IMG/VR virus record: IMGVR_UViG_3300025668_000008
Span: 1 to 53,199 of that record
Reading direction: 5' to 3' (one strand)
From: a virus
Length of the DNA: 53,199 nt
The number at the start of each line of letters is the position of its first letter. The stretch's first letter is position 1. Positions 1 to 11,400 of this stretch are shown here, piece by piece. The notes below the pieces were generated by a model that saw only the letters and a program-made list of their open reading frames with translations, did not search any database and had not been told where the DNA came from. Both the position numbers and the translations under genes were made by a program.

Positions 1-7
1 TAGCAGA

Positions 8-232
8 ATGAGTCAACTAGTCGTCAACCTACCAGCACAAAAAGTATGGGTTCGTAGGGTGAATAAATATAAAGAGTTCTATTCTATACTAATTTGGAGT
101 AAAATGGCAAATCAACCCGTGCCTGATCAAAGTGAAGAATTTAAAAAATCTGGTATGGTATTAATTACCGATCCAAAATCAGATTATTACTTAAAAAAAT
201 CAGCAGAAACCAAAAAAGACAAGAAAAAGTAG
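8..232 (+). CDS. Small basic protein of unknown function, upstream of gp25
   Basis: A 74-residue reading frame that ends 26 bases before gp25. I do not recognise it. The protein has a hydrophobic, aromatic centre (around residues 17-35, with YKEFYSILIW) and a strongly Lys-rich end (KKDKKK). It has no signal peptide or clear transmembrane helix. There is no in-frame stop between the window edge and the ATG, so the gene could start further upstream and this may be only its C-terminal part. No good Shine-Dalgarno sequence is visible in the seven bases before the ATG. Its place next to gp25 suggests a late structural or assembly role, but that is inference from position only. Confidence 0.5.
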   Translation: MSQLVVNLPAQKVWVRRVNKYKEFYSILIWSKMANQPVPDQSEEFKKSGMVLITDPKSDYYLKKSAETKKDKKK

Positions 233-258
233 ATATATAAAGTATAACGGGCGTTAAA

Positions 259-651
259 ATGCGTAAGGTATCCAAAAAATTTGTTGATATTAATCCCAGT
301 TTTGAACCTCACCCTATTACGGGTGATATTAATCTGTTAACAAATGAGGATGCCATCAAACAAGCAGTAAAAAGTGTTGTAATGACCATGAGGGGCGAAA
401 AACTCTTTCGTCCTCTTTTTGGAACTGAAGCACAAGTTATATTGTTTGAAAATTTTGACCCTATTTTGGCAGATGATATCACACTTTCAATTGAAGACGC
501 ATTAAAAGTTTTTGAACCTCGCGTTAAAGTTATTAATATTGATTATCTTGATAATATGGACGATAATTCAGTAAATATTACAATTAATTATGAAATTATA
601 GGATTACCTCTGAATCAGCAGTCACTTAACCTTATTTTAGAACGAGTATAA
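259..651 (+). CDS. 25: gp25-like baseplate wedge subunit
   Basis: The 130-residue product matches T4 gp25 (132 residues) in length and carries the gp25/TssE-type signature. Its N-terminus is F-x-D-I-N-P-S-F, residues 47-53 read EKLFRPL, and the conserved E-P-R motif is at residues 86-88 followed by V-K-V. In T4-like phages and type VI secretion systems this small protein binds the gp6 wedge core and contacts the first sheath ring, so it links the baseplate to sheath contraction. The stop codon shares one base with the gp6 start, which points to translational coupling. The order gp25-gp6 is the usual one for this family. Confidence 0.95.
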   Translation: MRKVSKKFVDINPSFEPHPITGDINLLTNEDAIKQAVKSVVMTMRGEKLFRPLFGTEAQVILFENFDPILADDITLSIEDALKVFEPRVKVINIDYLDNMDDNSVNITINYEIIGLPLNQQSLNLILERV

Positions 652-2495
652 TGGCGTTTAACACGGTCACTAATTTAGATTTTGACAATATCAAACAAAG
701 TTTGAAAGCGTATTTGCGTGCGTCGGATACTTTTAGTGATTATAATTTTGAAGGGTCTGTCTTATCACAATTAATTGACGTACTATCATATAACACTTAT
801 TATTCAGCGTTAAATGCTAACCTGATTGCCAATGAAGTATTTTTTGATAGTGCCTCTATTAGAGAGAATGTTGTTTCTCTTGCGAGTTTGATTGGATATA
901 CACCAAGATCATCAAAGTCATCGCTGGCAACGATCTCTATGGATGTGCCAGTATCTCCTCAGATTGGTTCATTTACTTTAAAGAAGGGCGAATCGTTTAT
1001 TGGTAGTAATCAAAATGGTTCTTATGTATTTTCAACATTAGATGATGTTACGAGAGAAGCATTTGTAGATGTTGATGGGATTAGGAAGGTACGGTTTTCT
1101 GATATCAACATCTATCAAGGAAATTTATTAAGTATTGTGTATCCTATTGATACATCAACCAGACAAAGTATTATTATTCCAAGTGCTAATGCAGATGTTG
1201 ACTTACTCACAGTCATTGTTAATGAAGATAACGTTAATGTTCCATTAACTTATAAGAAAGCAGAAAGTATTACTGGGTTAACTTCTACCGATAAAATTTA
1301 TTGGATTCAGGAAAATAAAAACGAACAGTTTGAACTTTTCTTTGGTGATGACACATTTGGGCGTAAATTAAAAAATAATGATATAGTCACTATTGAGTAT
1401 ATTGTCAATAATCAAGACGAAGCAAATAAATGTTCACTTTTTGAATTTACTGGAGTTTTTACATTTAATGGTCAAAATTTTGAAAATGTAACTCCAACAA
1501 TTACAGTCACAAACCCCTCTTCAGGCGGTGCATTACCTCAGAGTATCACTTCCATTAAATACCTTGCTCCTAGGTCATATTCTGCCCAACAGAGAGCAGT
1601 TACAGTCAGAGATTATGAGACACTAGTCACACAACTATATCCTAATCTTGAAGCATTGTCAATTTATGGTGGAGAAGATGCTAGTCCTCCACAATATGGA
1701 AAAGTATTCATTGCAGCAAAACCATTTGGTGCTGATAAAATGACTACGACTGCGAAAATGAATTTAACCAAGGCAATTAGAGAATATACTATTCTTTCCG
1801 TTATTCCTGAGGTTATCGACCCATCATATATTTTCTTAGAAGTTGATTCTTACGTTTATTACAATAATAATAAATCGAGAAGAACACCACAACAAATTGC
1901 TGAAGTTTCTAGAATTGTTATTCAAAAATTTGGCGAAGAAAATGATTTAGATAGATTTAATGGTAAATTTAAGTATAGTAAACTTGTATCAGAGATTGAT
2001 TCTACTGATCCTGGTATTACTTCTAATATTACTAAAATTAGAATAAAGAAAAATATGCCAGTTTTGTCAAATGTGTTTGCTTCATATGAAATTTGTTATG
2101 GAAATAGAATTTCTGATGGTACAGATTTGATTTCTAGTGGATTTAAAATTACTGGTGAAGATACTACTAATGTTTACTATTTTGAAAAATATGGTGTTTC
2201 TGGATTAGCAATTTTTAAAATTTTAGGAGGTGAAAAGATTTACTGGTCTAAAAATGCCGGTACAATTGACTATGAGAAGGGTGAAATAAATATTAATGCT
2301 ATCAATATTAATTCTGTTGTAGGTAATCTTGAAAATATATCTTTTTCTGTAATACCGAAATCAAATGACATCATTGCATTGCGAGATCTTTATATTTCTA
2401 TTAAACCAGAAGATGTAAAGGTAACCACAATCCTTGATACAATTTCATCTGCTAACAGAACATCCGGCGTAGGACAAATTCCAGTATCTAGTTAA
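651..2495 (+). CDS. 6: gp6-like baseplate wedge protein
   Basis: The 614-residue product is close to T4 gp6 (660 residues), whose dimers form the inner ring of the baseplate wedge. Visible family features are the N-terminal region with F-E-G-S-V-L-S-Q-L and a J-like core at roughly residues 290-360. That core contains SAQQRAVTVRDYE followed by GGEDASPPQYGKVFI, a block typical of gp6/baseplate-J proteins. The C-terminus is a beta-rich region. The start overlaps the gp25 stop by one base, and the next gene begins 2 bases after this stop. gp25, gp6 and the following giant gene therefore look like one translation-coupled unit. Confidence 0.93.
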   Translation: MAFNTVTNLDFDNIKQSLKAYLRASDTFSDYNFEGSVLSQLIDVLSYNTYYSALNANLIANEVFFDSASIRENVVSLASLIGYTPRSSKSSLATISMDVPVSPQIGSFTLKKGESFIGSNQNGSYVFSTLDDVTREAFVDVDGIRKVRFSDINIYQGNLLSIVYPIDTSTRQSIIIPSANADVDLLTVIVNEDNVNVPLTYKKAESITGLTSTDKIYWIQENKNEQFELFFGDDTFGRKLKNNDIVTIEYIVNNQDEANKCSLFEFTGVFTFNGQNFENVTPTITVTNPSSGGALPQSITSIKYLAPRSYSAQQRAVTVRDYETLVTQLYPNLEALSIYGGEDASPPQYGKVFIAAKPFGADKMTTTAKMNLTKAIREYTILSVIPEVIDPSYIFLEVDSYVYYNNNKSRRTPQQIAEVSRIVIQKFGEENDLDRFNGKFKYSKLVSEIDSTDPGITSNITKIRIKKNMPVLSNVFASYEICYGNRISDGTDLISSGFKITGEDTTNVYYFEKYGVSGLAIFKILGGEKIYWSKNAGTIDYEKGEININAININSVVGNLENISFSVIPKSNDIIALRDLYISIKPEDVKVTTILDTISSANRTSGVGQIPVSS

Positions 2496-2497
2496 AT

Positions 2498-5400
2498 ATG
2501 TTTAACGATCTAAAAGTATCGAGTTCCATTGACAGTCAAGTATCTAATTACTTTTCTTCGGAATATCCAACATTTGTATCTTTCCTTAAGGAGTACTATG
2601 CGTTCTTAGAAACGAATAGTAATCCTTTAGATATTTTAGGAAATATTGAAAAACTTATTAATATTGACACTTACACGTCGGTAACTCCATATGCAATTTT
2701 ATCAGTATCTATCGATGCTAATGATACTGAAATTGAAGTTTATGAAGATGTAAATTTTCCTCCAATTGATGGATTGCTTAAAATTGAAGACGAAGTTATT
2801 TTATATAAAACTAGATCAGTAAAAACTGTTAACGGACAGAAGCGTACAGTTTTTTCAGGATGTACTAGAGGTTATACTTATAATGATCTTGATGTTGAAG
2901 GCGTATTGACACCAAATATTGTTACAGTAGCAGTTGCTCATGATGTTAATAACAATATTAAAGTATATAATCAAGCATTTGTATATATTCTCTATATTTT
3001 AGAAAAAATTAGAGAACAGTATCTTGTAGATTTTCCAAAGCAAGCATTAGAGAAAAATCTTGAAAATGTTAATGTAGATACCATTATTAAAAGGATTAGA
3101 GATTTTTATATCTCTAAAGGTACTCCAAAAGCAATTTCATTCTACTTTAAATTCTTATATCAAGAAAATGCTGATATTATAAACTATAGAGATCTTTTAA
3201 TGGCATCTTCTGATGCCACATATCAAAATAAAGAAATTGTAAGAATTGAAACATTAGATAATTACCCTTTAAGTTTATTAGCAGATAGGGGATGCATTTT
3301 AGTACAAGGAACAGAGCAGTTTCCAGTTCAAACAGTTGAAAATGTATTTTCTTTCGCAAGTCAAGTATTTGAACTTGAAATTACTAATGGAAGAAATTTA
3401 ATTCCAACTCTCTTTACAAAAATTACTACAGCATTTCGTATAGTAGATGATATTGCATACGTTTATGTAGATTCAACTTATAGTTTTAGTCGTGAAGGAA
3501 CTATAAGAATTGGTGATAAAATTTACACTTATTTTGATAAAGAGTTTAATTATTTTATATTAAGAGTTTCTGAAAATCCTACTTTATTGATTAATACCAA
3601 TGACTATGTTTATGATGTTGCTACTTTAGCAAGAGTAAAAGAATTAAACTCAGAAGTTATTGAAGGTTCATATTTTATCATCTATGCAGGTGTTAAAAGT
3701 TTTGAAATTATTGAAAATAGTACATATTACCAAGAAGGTGATTTAGGATTTGTTACTAATTTAATTGATGAAAATAATTTAGCGGTTAGTAATTGGACGT
3801 TTAATGATAAAACACCAATTTATTTAAACCAAGATATTGTTGCTGGAATTACTCAAATATACACTGATCCTGAGTCAATTTATGTTTATAGTTCTAGTAT
3901 TCCATTTTATGACATCAATCCAAATGGAAATTTCTTAGCAAACAACAATCTTAAGATTGTTGATTCTAGTTTGTTTAAAAAAATTCCTAAAGAATTTAAC
4001 AAAGCAGTAGATACTCTTCAGGAAGACACTGTTCCTAATAGTGTTGTTGGAATTCTTAGAGATGGAACTTATATTCACAATTGGAAGAGTGAAGAACGTA
4101 TTATTAATGGAAAAATAATAAATATTGATATTGTTAATAGTGGGGATAATTTTTCAATTAACAATCCTCCTGTACTAAAAATTGAATCCCCGTTTATAGA
4201 TTCAATTGGAGATATAAGTGTTACTTCATCAACAACTATTCCAAGTCAAGCAAATCAAGAATATCTTGTAGATGGTTCTTCTATAGTTGGTACTGAAGCA
4301 AGATTTAAAATTGTTAGAAATGCTTCTGGATCTCTACTGTCTGTAAAAGTAGTTGATACCTTATCGGGAAATAATTATGAAGTTGGTTCTAGTATTACTA
4401 TTGATGGTTCCGATGTAGGTGGTGTAAGTGAAGATGATGATATTGTATTAGAGGTTATTGCTATATGGTCTGGCACACAAGCAGAAGCAGAAATGGTCGT
4501 TTCTGGTCGTGTAACTGAAGTTTACATTAAAGACGGTGGGCAAGGATATCCATCAAATACAACTTTTATAAACGTTGTTAAACAACCTACTGATACTGTA
4601 TTTTCTGGAGATAATTTTAGAGATGCTGTTTTAGCACCTATTGTAGTTGATGGAACAATTACCAAAGTACGAATTATTGATGCCGGTGTAGGATATACAG
4701 AACAACCAACTATTGAAGTTACACCTTCTGTCAATACTAATCTTGCTACAGGTGATAAAACTGCAGATATTGAACTTCAGATTGGTGGTCCAGTAACTGA
4801 TGTTGCAATTACTAATTCAGGTGAGGGATATAGGAATAATCCATCTATTGATATTGTCAGAGGATTAGGTGCTTCTGGTATTCTTTCGGTTGATGAAGGA
4901 GTTATTACGTCTGCTTCTATTATTACTGGAGGATCTGAATATAATTCTCGTCCTATTGTAAGAGTTGTTGATCTTTCACCAACTCCAGGATTTGGAGCAA
5001 TTCTCCTTGCAGAATGGGATAGTAGTAGTAAACAAGTACAAGGAATTAAAATTTTAAATGGTGGTATCGGTTATGATGAAATTAATACAAGTATTGAAAT
5101 TTTTGAACCTGGTGAGGACCTTATATTAAACACTGTTGCTAAATTTTATACAAAGGTTAATAATACTAATCCCAATTTAAGTAATTTGATTAAACTTGAT
5201 AGTGGGGCATACTATTCACAAAAAGGTATTACTATTGATGACCAGGGAAATGAAATTGTTTTAAGTGAATATTCAATTCTTACTGCTCCTTTAAAACTTC
5301 AACTTACGAATCAAGTAACACAACAAATAGAAAATACAAACCTTTCGGATGCTAATGTACATTCTCCACTCATTGGATGGGCATTAGATGGTGCTCCAAT

Positions 5401-8400
5401 TTATGGTCCTTACGGATATAGTAATCCTCTAGACGATAAATCTGATCCTGCTAAGATGAGGAGTGGATATAAATTATTATCTCAAAATAATCTTGAACCT
5501 GAGAGAAAAGCAAATCGTAATAATGGTGGATTAAACACTGACTATTCTTATGGAGAATTTGAGCAAGATTTTGAATGGACTGCTAGAAATGCAGATCTAG
5601 ATAAAAATAATGGTAGATTTTGTAAAACTCCTGAGTACCCTAACGGTGTTTATGCCTATTTTATGACTGCAAAGACCAATCCAAATGTAAGTCAACCAGA
5701 AGAAGGATTTCCATATTTTATTGGTCCTAAATTTGCAGGTAATGTTTATACAGAATTTAACAATCAACAATTTGTTAATATTGAATCAATTCCTAATTTA
5801 AGGAGATATTTAGATTTTAGATCTACTATTGCACCAAAACCAATTGATCCTGGTTTCTTTGAGGTATCATCTATTCCATCTTCAGCAGAAGCATCTTTAG
5901 ATTTTATTGATATCATTACTCCAGGGTCTGGGTATAAATTTGGTGATGTTCTTAATTTTAACAATGAAGGAACTGATGGTTCTGATGCAGCAGGTTTTGT
6001 AAGTGTTCTAAGTGGAAAATTAATTACTTCAGTAACAAAAGCAACATATGATTACTTAGAATATAAAACTGAATTAGGAACTTTTAATGTTGGAGATCAA
6101 ATTAAAAGTTTAGAGGGATTTACTGCTACAATTTATTCAGTTGATTCTGCAAATCAAAATTTATATCTTTCCAATGTTTCGGGAGACATTCCAAATCCAG
6201 AAAATAGAGATAGTTTTTATAATACTTCACTCACATTTGATACTCAATCAGTATCAGAATTAGTAGGACCAGATATCACACAACCTGTAGTTCCTGCCAC
6301 ATTAAAACTTGCTTTATTGAATGAAACTTCTGGGATTAAGATTAATCAAACTACTTTCTTAATTGATAATTTTAATAGTTCAACAACTATTAATGATTTT
6401 GCCCCATCTTCAGGAAATCCTGTTTATATTCAAATTAATTCTGAAATTATGAAAGTAATTGCCGTTCAAGGCACTAATAGATTACTTGTAAGTAGAGGTA
6501 TTAATTCTGTTCCTAGTGTTCATATTAATAATTCAAATGTAACAATTTTATCTTCAGTAGAAGTATACGACAGTTCAAAATATTCAATTGGTGATTATAT
6601 TCAAATTAATTCTGAAAAAATGAGAGTAATTGATACTGTCATTGAAAAAAATGTTGATAATGAAGTAGTTGCGGTAAGAATTGATGATACTACAGGCACC
6701 CAAGGTGGAATACAGTATTATTTGTATTTTAATGGATATATTCAAAATAATGCTGGAGATACTGCAACAGTAGTATCACTTAATGGTGATGGTGATATTG
6801 AAGATATTACATTTACTCCAGGTGCTGAAAATTATATTTCAAATCCAATTGTATACTTATCTACTAATAGTTCATATAGTGGTACAAGTGTTAATGATGC
6901 ACCTCCTAATATTGTAAATAGCGTAAGTTTAATTGCTACAACATATAAACATACTTTGATTGTTGAAAGAGCAGCACTAGCAACTGTTTTAGCAGATCAT
7001 AACCCTAGAACTGAAGTTCAAAGATTATTTTTTAGTGCAGCAGAGACACTGAAGTATGAAGAAAATAGAATTGTAACTAAATTAAATTCTTCAGATAATG
7101 GATTAGTTATTAATGATTTTGTAAGTATTTCTGCATCTACGGAAAATGAAGAATCTTTTGAGGTATATCAACCATTAAATCAACAGTTAAGATTATCGAC
7201 TAATGTTGCATTTAATGGTGAGTACCCCAACGGTCTTACTTTATATGAAAATTCAAAGTATATATTTAATGTATTATACACTAATGCTAATTATCAAAAT
7301 ATTGAAGTAAGATTTTTTACACCAGGAATTGCTACTAGAAAAGAATATTTTGATATTAAAATAGAAAAAGAATTTAACACATCAGGTAAATTAACCAAAT
7401 TTGTATTAATACCTGATGATTCTGATTTATCTAAAATTAATATGGAAGTTAAGAATATTGCAAATGATAGTATTACTGTTATTTCATTAACTATTCTATC
7501 TGAACCAATTAACGGTTCATATAATGTAATTAACTCTGGATCTTCATTTTTTGAAGTTTACAGTGAACAGGATCCAGATCCTGAAAATGTTCTTCTCGGT
7601 CAATATAATTCAAGTAAAATTTCGTATACAACTACATCAAAAACTGCATCTGGACCTATTGAAAGAGTTACATTAACCAATAATGGGGTAAACTATCAGC
7701 AAGTTCCTGAAATTAATTCTATTATTACTGTAGATGGTGAAGGTGCTATTTTAGAAGCAGTTTCTGAAAAAGTTGGCACAATTAGATCTGTAAAAGCAAT
7801 TAATTCTGGGTATGGATATAATCCAGACCCAACTCAAAAACCAACATTAATTTTTCCAGTAATTGCTAAATTAAAAAACAATTTTACTGTAGATAGTGTA
7901 GTAATTAATGATCCTGGAGAAGGTTACTTATTTTCACCTAGAATGAAAGTTGTCGGTGGCGGTCTTCAAGATGATAGTGTAAATCATGCAAGATTTTCTT
8001 CAGATATCAATTCTAGAATTATTTCAAATGTTAATGTACTTAATCGAGGAACTAGGTACAGTTCTGCTCCAACACTAACAGCAGAAAAATATTATTATAT
8101 TAGTAATATTTCTGGAAGTGATATTAACTTTAATATTAACTTTAAACAATTTTTTCAAGAAGGAGACCCTTTTAGAGTTAGGGCATACTATTTTGCAGAT
8201 GCAAACGATCAAGCAAATCAAGTTTACAGTTTCATAGAAAGTACAACTTTCTATGCATTCCTTGGAAATGTTTCACTCAAAGCAAGAGAGCAAGGTGGAA
8301 ATGTTAACTTAAGTGTATTAGATCCAACCTATTGGTTAGGTGAAGATATCGCAACTATTATTACAACAACTGGAGTATATTATGAAGCAGTTAATTTTGC

Positions 8401-11400
8401 AAGAAATGCACAGTTTAATATTTTAATTAAAAAATCTCCATATTCTGCAGGTGAAAAAGTTAATATTATTAGAAATCTTGGTGGCATTACAACATCTATT
8501 GGTTCTGGAGAAATTTCTAATATCAATGGATGGCAAGAAAATAATTCTATTTTGAGAATTACTGGAATTACTACTAAAATTCAAACTGAGGATGAAATTA
8601 TTGGAGTAAACACTTTAGCAGTCGGTGTTGTTGATCAAATTTTCTCTGTAGAAACTTCAGCAGTATTAGATTCTATCGTTCAGACACAAAAACAGTTTAT
8701 TGATGATGGATCATTCCTCGGATCTAATGCACTTAAAATTCAAGATAGTAAGCGTTATCAAAAATTTGCTTATCAAGTTGGAGTTCAAACCCCATTTGTA
8801 AACTGGAAAGAAAATTATGAAAATGCTTTACATCCAGCAGGGTATAAGATATTTTCTAAAACAGAAGTTATAAGTCCAGATTTGGGTCAAATTACTAAAT
8901 CTCAAGACACAATTGGTACTGTTGGTACAACTTCTGCCGAATTAGCACAATTAAGAAGAAAATATAATTTTTTAGTTGCTAAGAATGAAAATATATTTGA
9001 TTCTGTTATTGTTGAAAATAAATTGCTCACCGATGTTTTAAATATAAAAACATCAATTGTTGGCGTATTTGAAGATATTTCTGATCAATTTGATGGTGTT
9101 GAAACTTTATTTGAACTTAAAGTAATTGATCCAGTAACTCCACGTAAAAATGGAAATCCAAATTATATTAATGACTATCAAGTTAACCAAATGGTTGTTC
9201 TTCTGGATAATATTATCCAAACATATGGAACGTCTTGGGAAATTATTGATGCTGATAAAGTAATTGATTTTAACGCACAACAACTGTCCGGCGATCCAAT
9301 GCCAGATGGAGAAGTTTTGAGATATAGACAATTTAATGAATCAAATTCAATTTACACTATGAATCAAACATCAATTGCTAATAATAGTGTATTTAATCTT
9401 AATCAGACAGACGGATCTGTTTGGCCAGCAGGAGTATTTGCATCAATTGATAAAGATGAATACCTGGTATTTGTTGATGGTATTGTTCAGAGAAATGATA
9501 ACTTTGCAGTTAGTGCTGGAGGTGGAACTCCTACAATTACATTTACTGATGATGATGTTTCTAATACTCCAATTGTTTTACCAGTTGGTACACAAATTTC
9601 AGTAAGGCAATCCAATTCATTTATAAAAAATGAATTATACACAGGATCTGGTGGTGTATTCACTCCTGGAAGTGTTAGTGTTGGAACTCCAGTTGTATTG
9701 TCAAATAAAACATCCGGTCCTGCATCAAAACAAGATTACTTTGTATTTGTAGATGGTGTTCTAATTTCACCAGATGATTATTCATTGGATGGAAATAAAG
9801 ATATTTTATTTGACTATGGATTTAACTATGATACTTTAATAGTTCTTATTGATACAAATGGAGTATCATTGTCTGAATTGTATCATGGCATTTCTGCTAC
9901 AAAATATGTTTATAAAATTGAAGATGGTCAATTAGAAGTTCCAATTGGATTTGTAATTAAACCAGAGCAGTATATAATTGACATTTCAGGTGTAGTTCAA
10001 ACTCCTCATATTGTTTACAATACCAGAAGTAGTGGTGTTAGAAAGATTCGTTTCTTTGAACCTCCAACTAGATATATTATACCAGATGTTGCTTCTGATA
10101 GGACAGAAATTGGAAGACAGTTTATTGGTTTCTTGTATGAAAGGTTAGATCCACAAGGTGATACAACTACACCTAACTATCAATTTGATGATGTAAGTAT
10201 TAGTAGAATACATGTTAAAGAAGGATACGATAATTTTATTACTGGTGATTATATTAATACATCAACATCATCAGCAGTCATCAAACGTAAAGAAGAAAAC
10301 GTTATTATAAAATCTGTCAGTTTAGGTTCGTCTGGATCTCTAGCATCGGGTGCAACAGCAGATATAACAATTTCATCAACACTTAAGGTTTATGTTGGTG
10401 ACCGAGTATTCTTTAATTCTGCTTTTGGGTTAACATCTGAAAATAACGATGAATTAGAAATTACTGCTATTAATGGTAATGTAATTACTTTAACAAATAT
10501 TAGTAGTTCTGCATTACCTTTGTATAATGTTCCTACCAGTGGAACAATTAGATTTATTCATAGAGAACTTGTTGTTATTGATATAGCAACAACTGAAGCA
10601 GACAGAGATGATGCATTTGTTGATACTGACGTTCTTGAAAGTGGTATTGTTTCTTCACTTAGAACTGGAGTCCAAACATTAACTAATGAACCTTTTGCAG
10701 CACTTGTTGCTGATACTGAAATTACTGTAGATGATGCTTCTGGATTTACTACAAATGATTACTTACTGATTAATGAAGTTGAAATTGTAAAAATTACTAA
10801 TATCTCAACAAATACTTTAACTGTTGATCGTTCTCAACTGAGTACATCTGCAGTTTTGCATCCTGATGGTGTAGTGGTGGAAAAAATCACTCCGTATACT
10901 TTAACAGTTAAATCTTTTGTTAGAGGATTTGATAATGATAAAACAATTTTCAAACTTTTAGAAAATGGAGCTCCAGTTAATATTGGAACCGATAAAGATA
11001 TTTTTGTCATCGTCAATGGTATTTTACAGAAGAAAGGTGGAAACAACTCATATGTTATTAACATACTTGGAACTGCACCTAATCAATACTCTGTCTTATC
11101 ATTTACAGAAGCACCTCCAGAAGGCGCTCCATTAAATGTTTTCTACCTGGGTGAGGTAAAACCATTAAAAGATATGTCTGTTCTGTTCAACGGCACTGAC
11201 CGAGCATTTAACTTGATTAATCCTACTAATGATGAGGTATTCTCATTAATTGCTAAATCTAGACCTGCAGCAAATATCTCTGCAAACTTGATTATTTTTA
11301 TTGACGGATCTTTACAAATACCATCAACCGAGGAAGCAGGTAGGGTTCCAGCATATCCAAATTCATTAGTTTCTTACAAATTATTTGGTAGTATTGTTGA

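Noticed and set aside
62-69. AATAAATA inside the first small gene as a late promoter
   Set aside because: It lies within a coding region and no start codon of a believable gene follows at the usual distance. In AT-rich DNA such octamers occur by chance.
234-241. TATATAAA before gp25 as a late promoter
   Set aside because: The position is suitable, but two or more bases differ from TATAAATA however it is aligned, too weak to list as a feature.
4500-5110. CRISPR-like array from regularly spaced short repeats
   Set aside because: The repeats are degenerate, in frame and translate to the GxGY protein pattern. There are no identical repeats or unique spacers.
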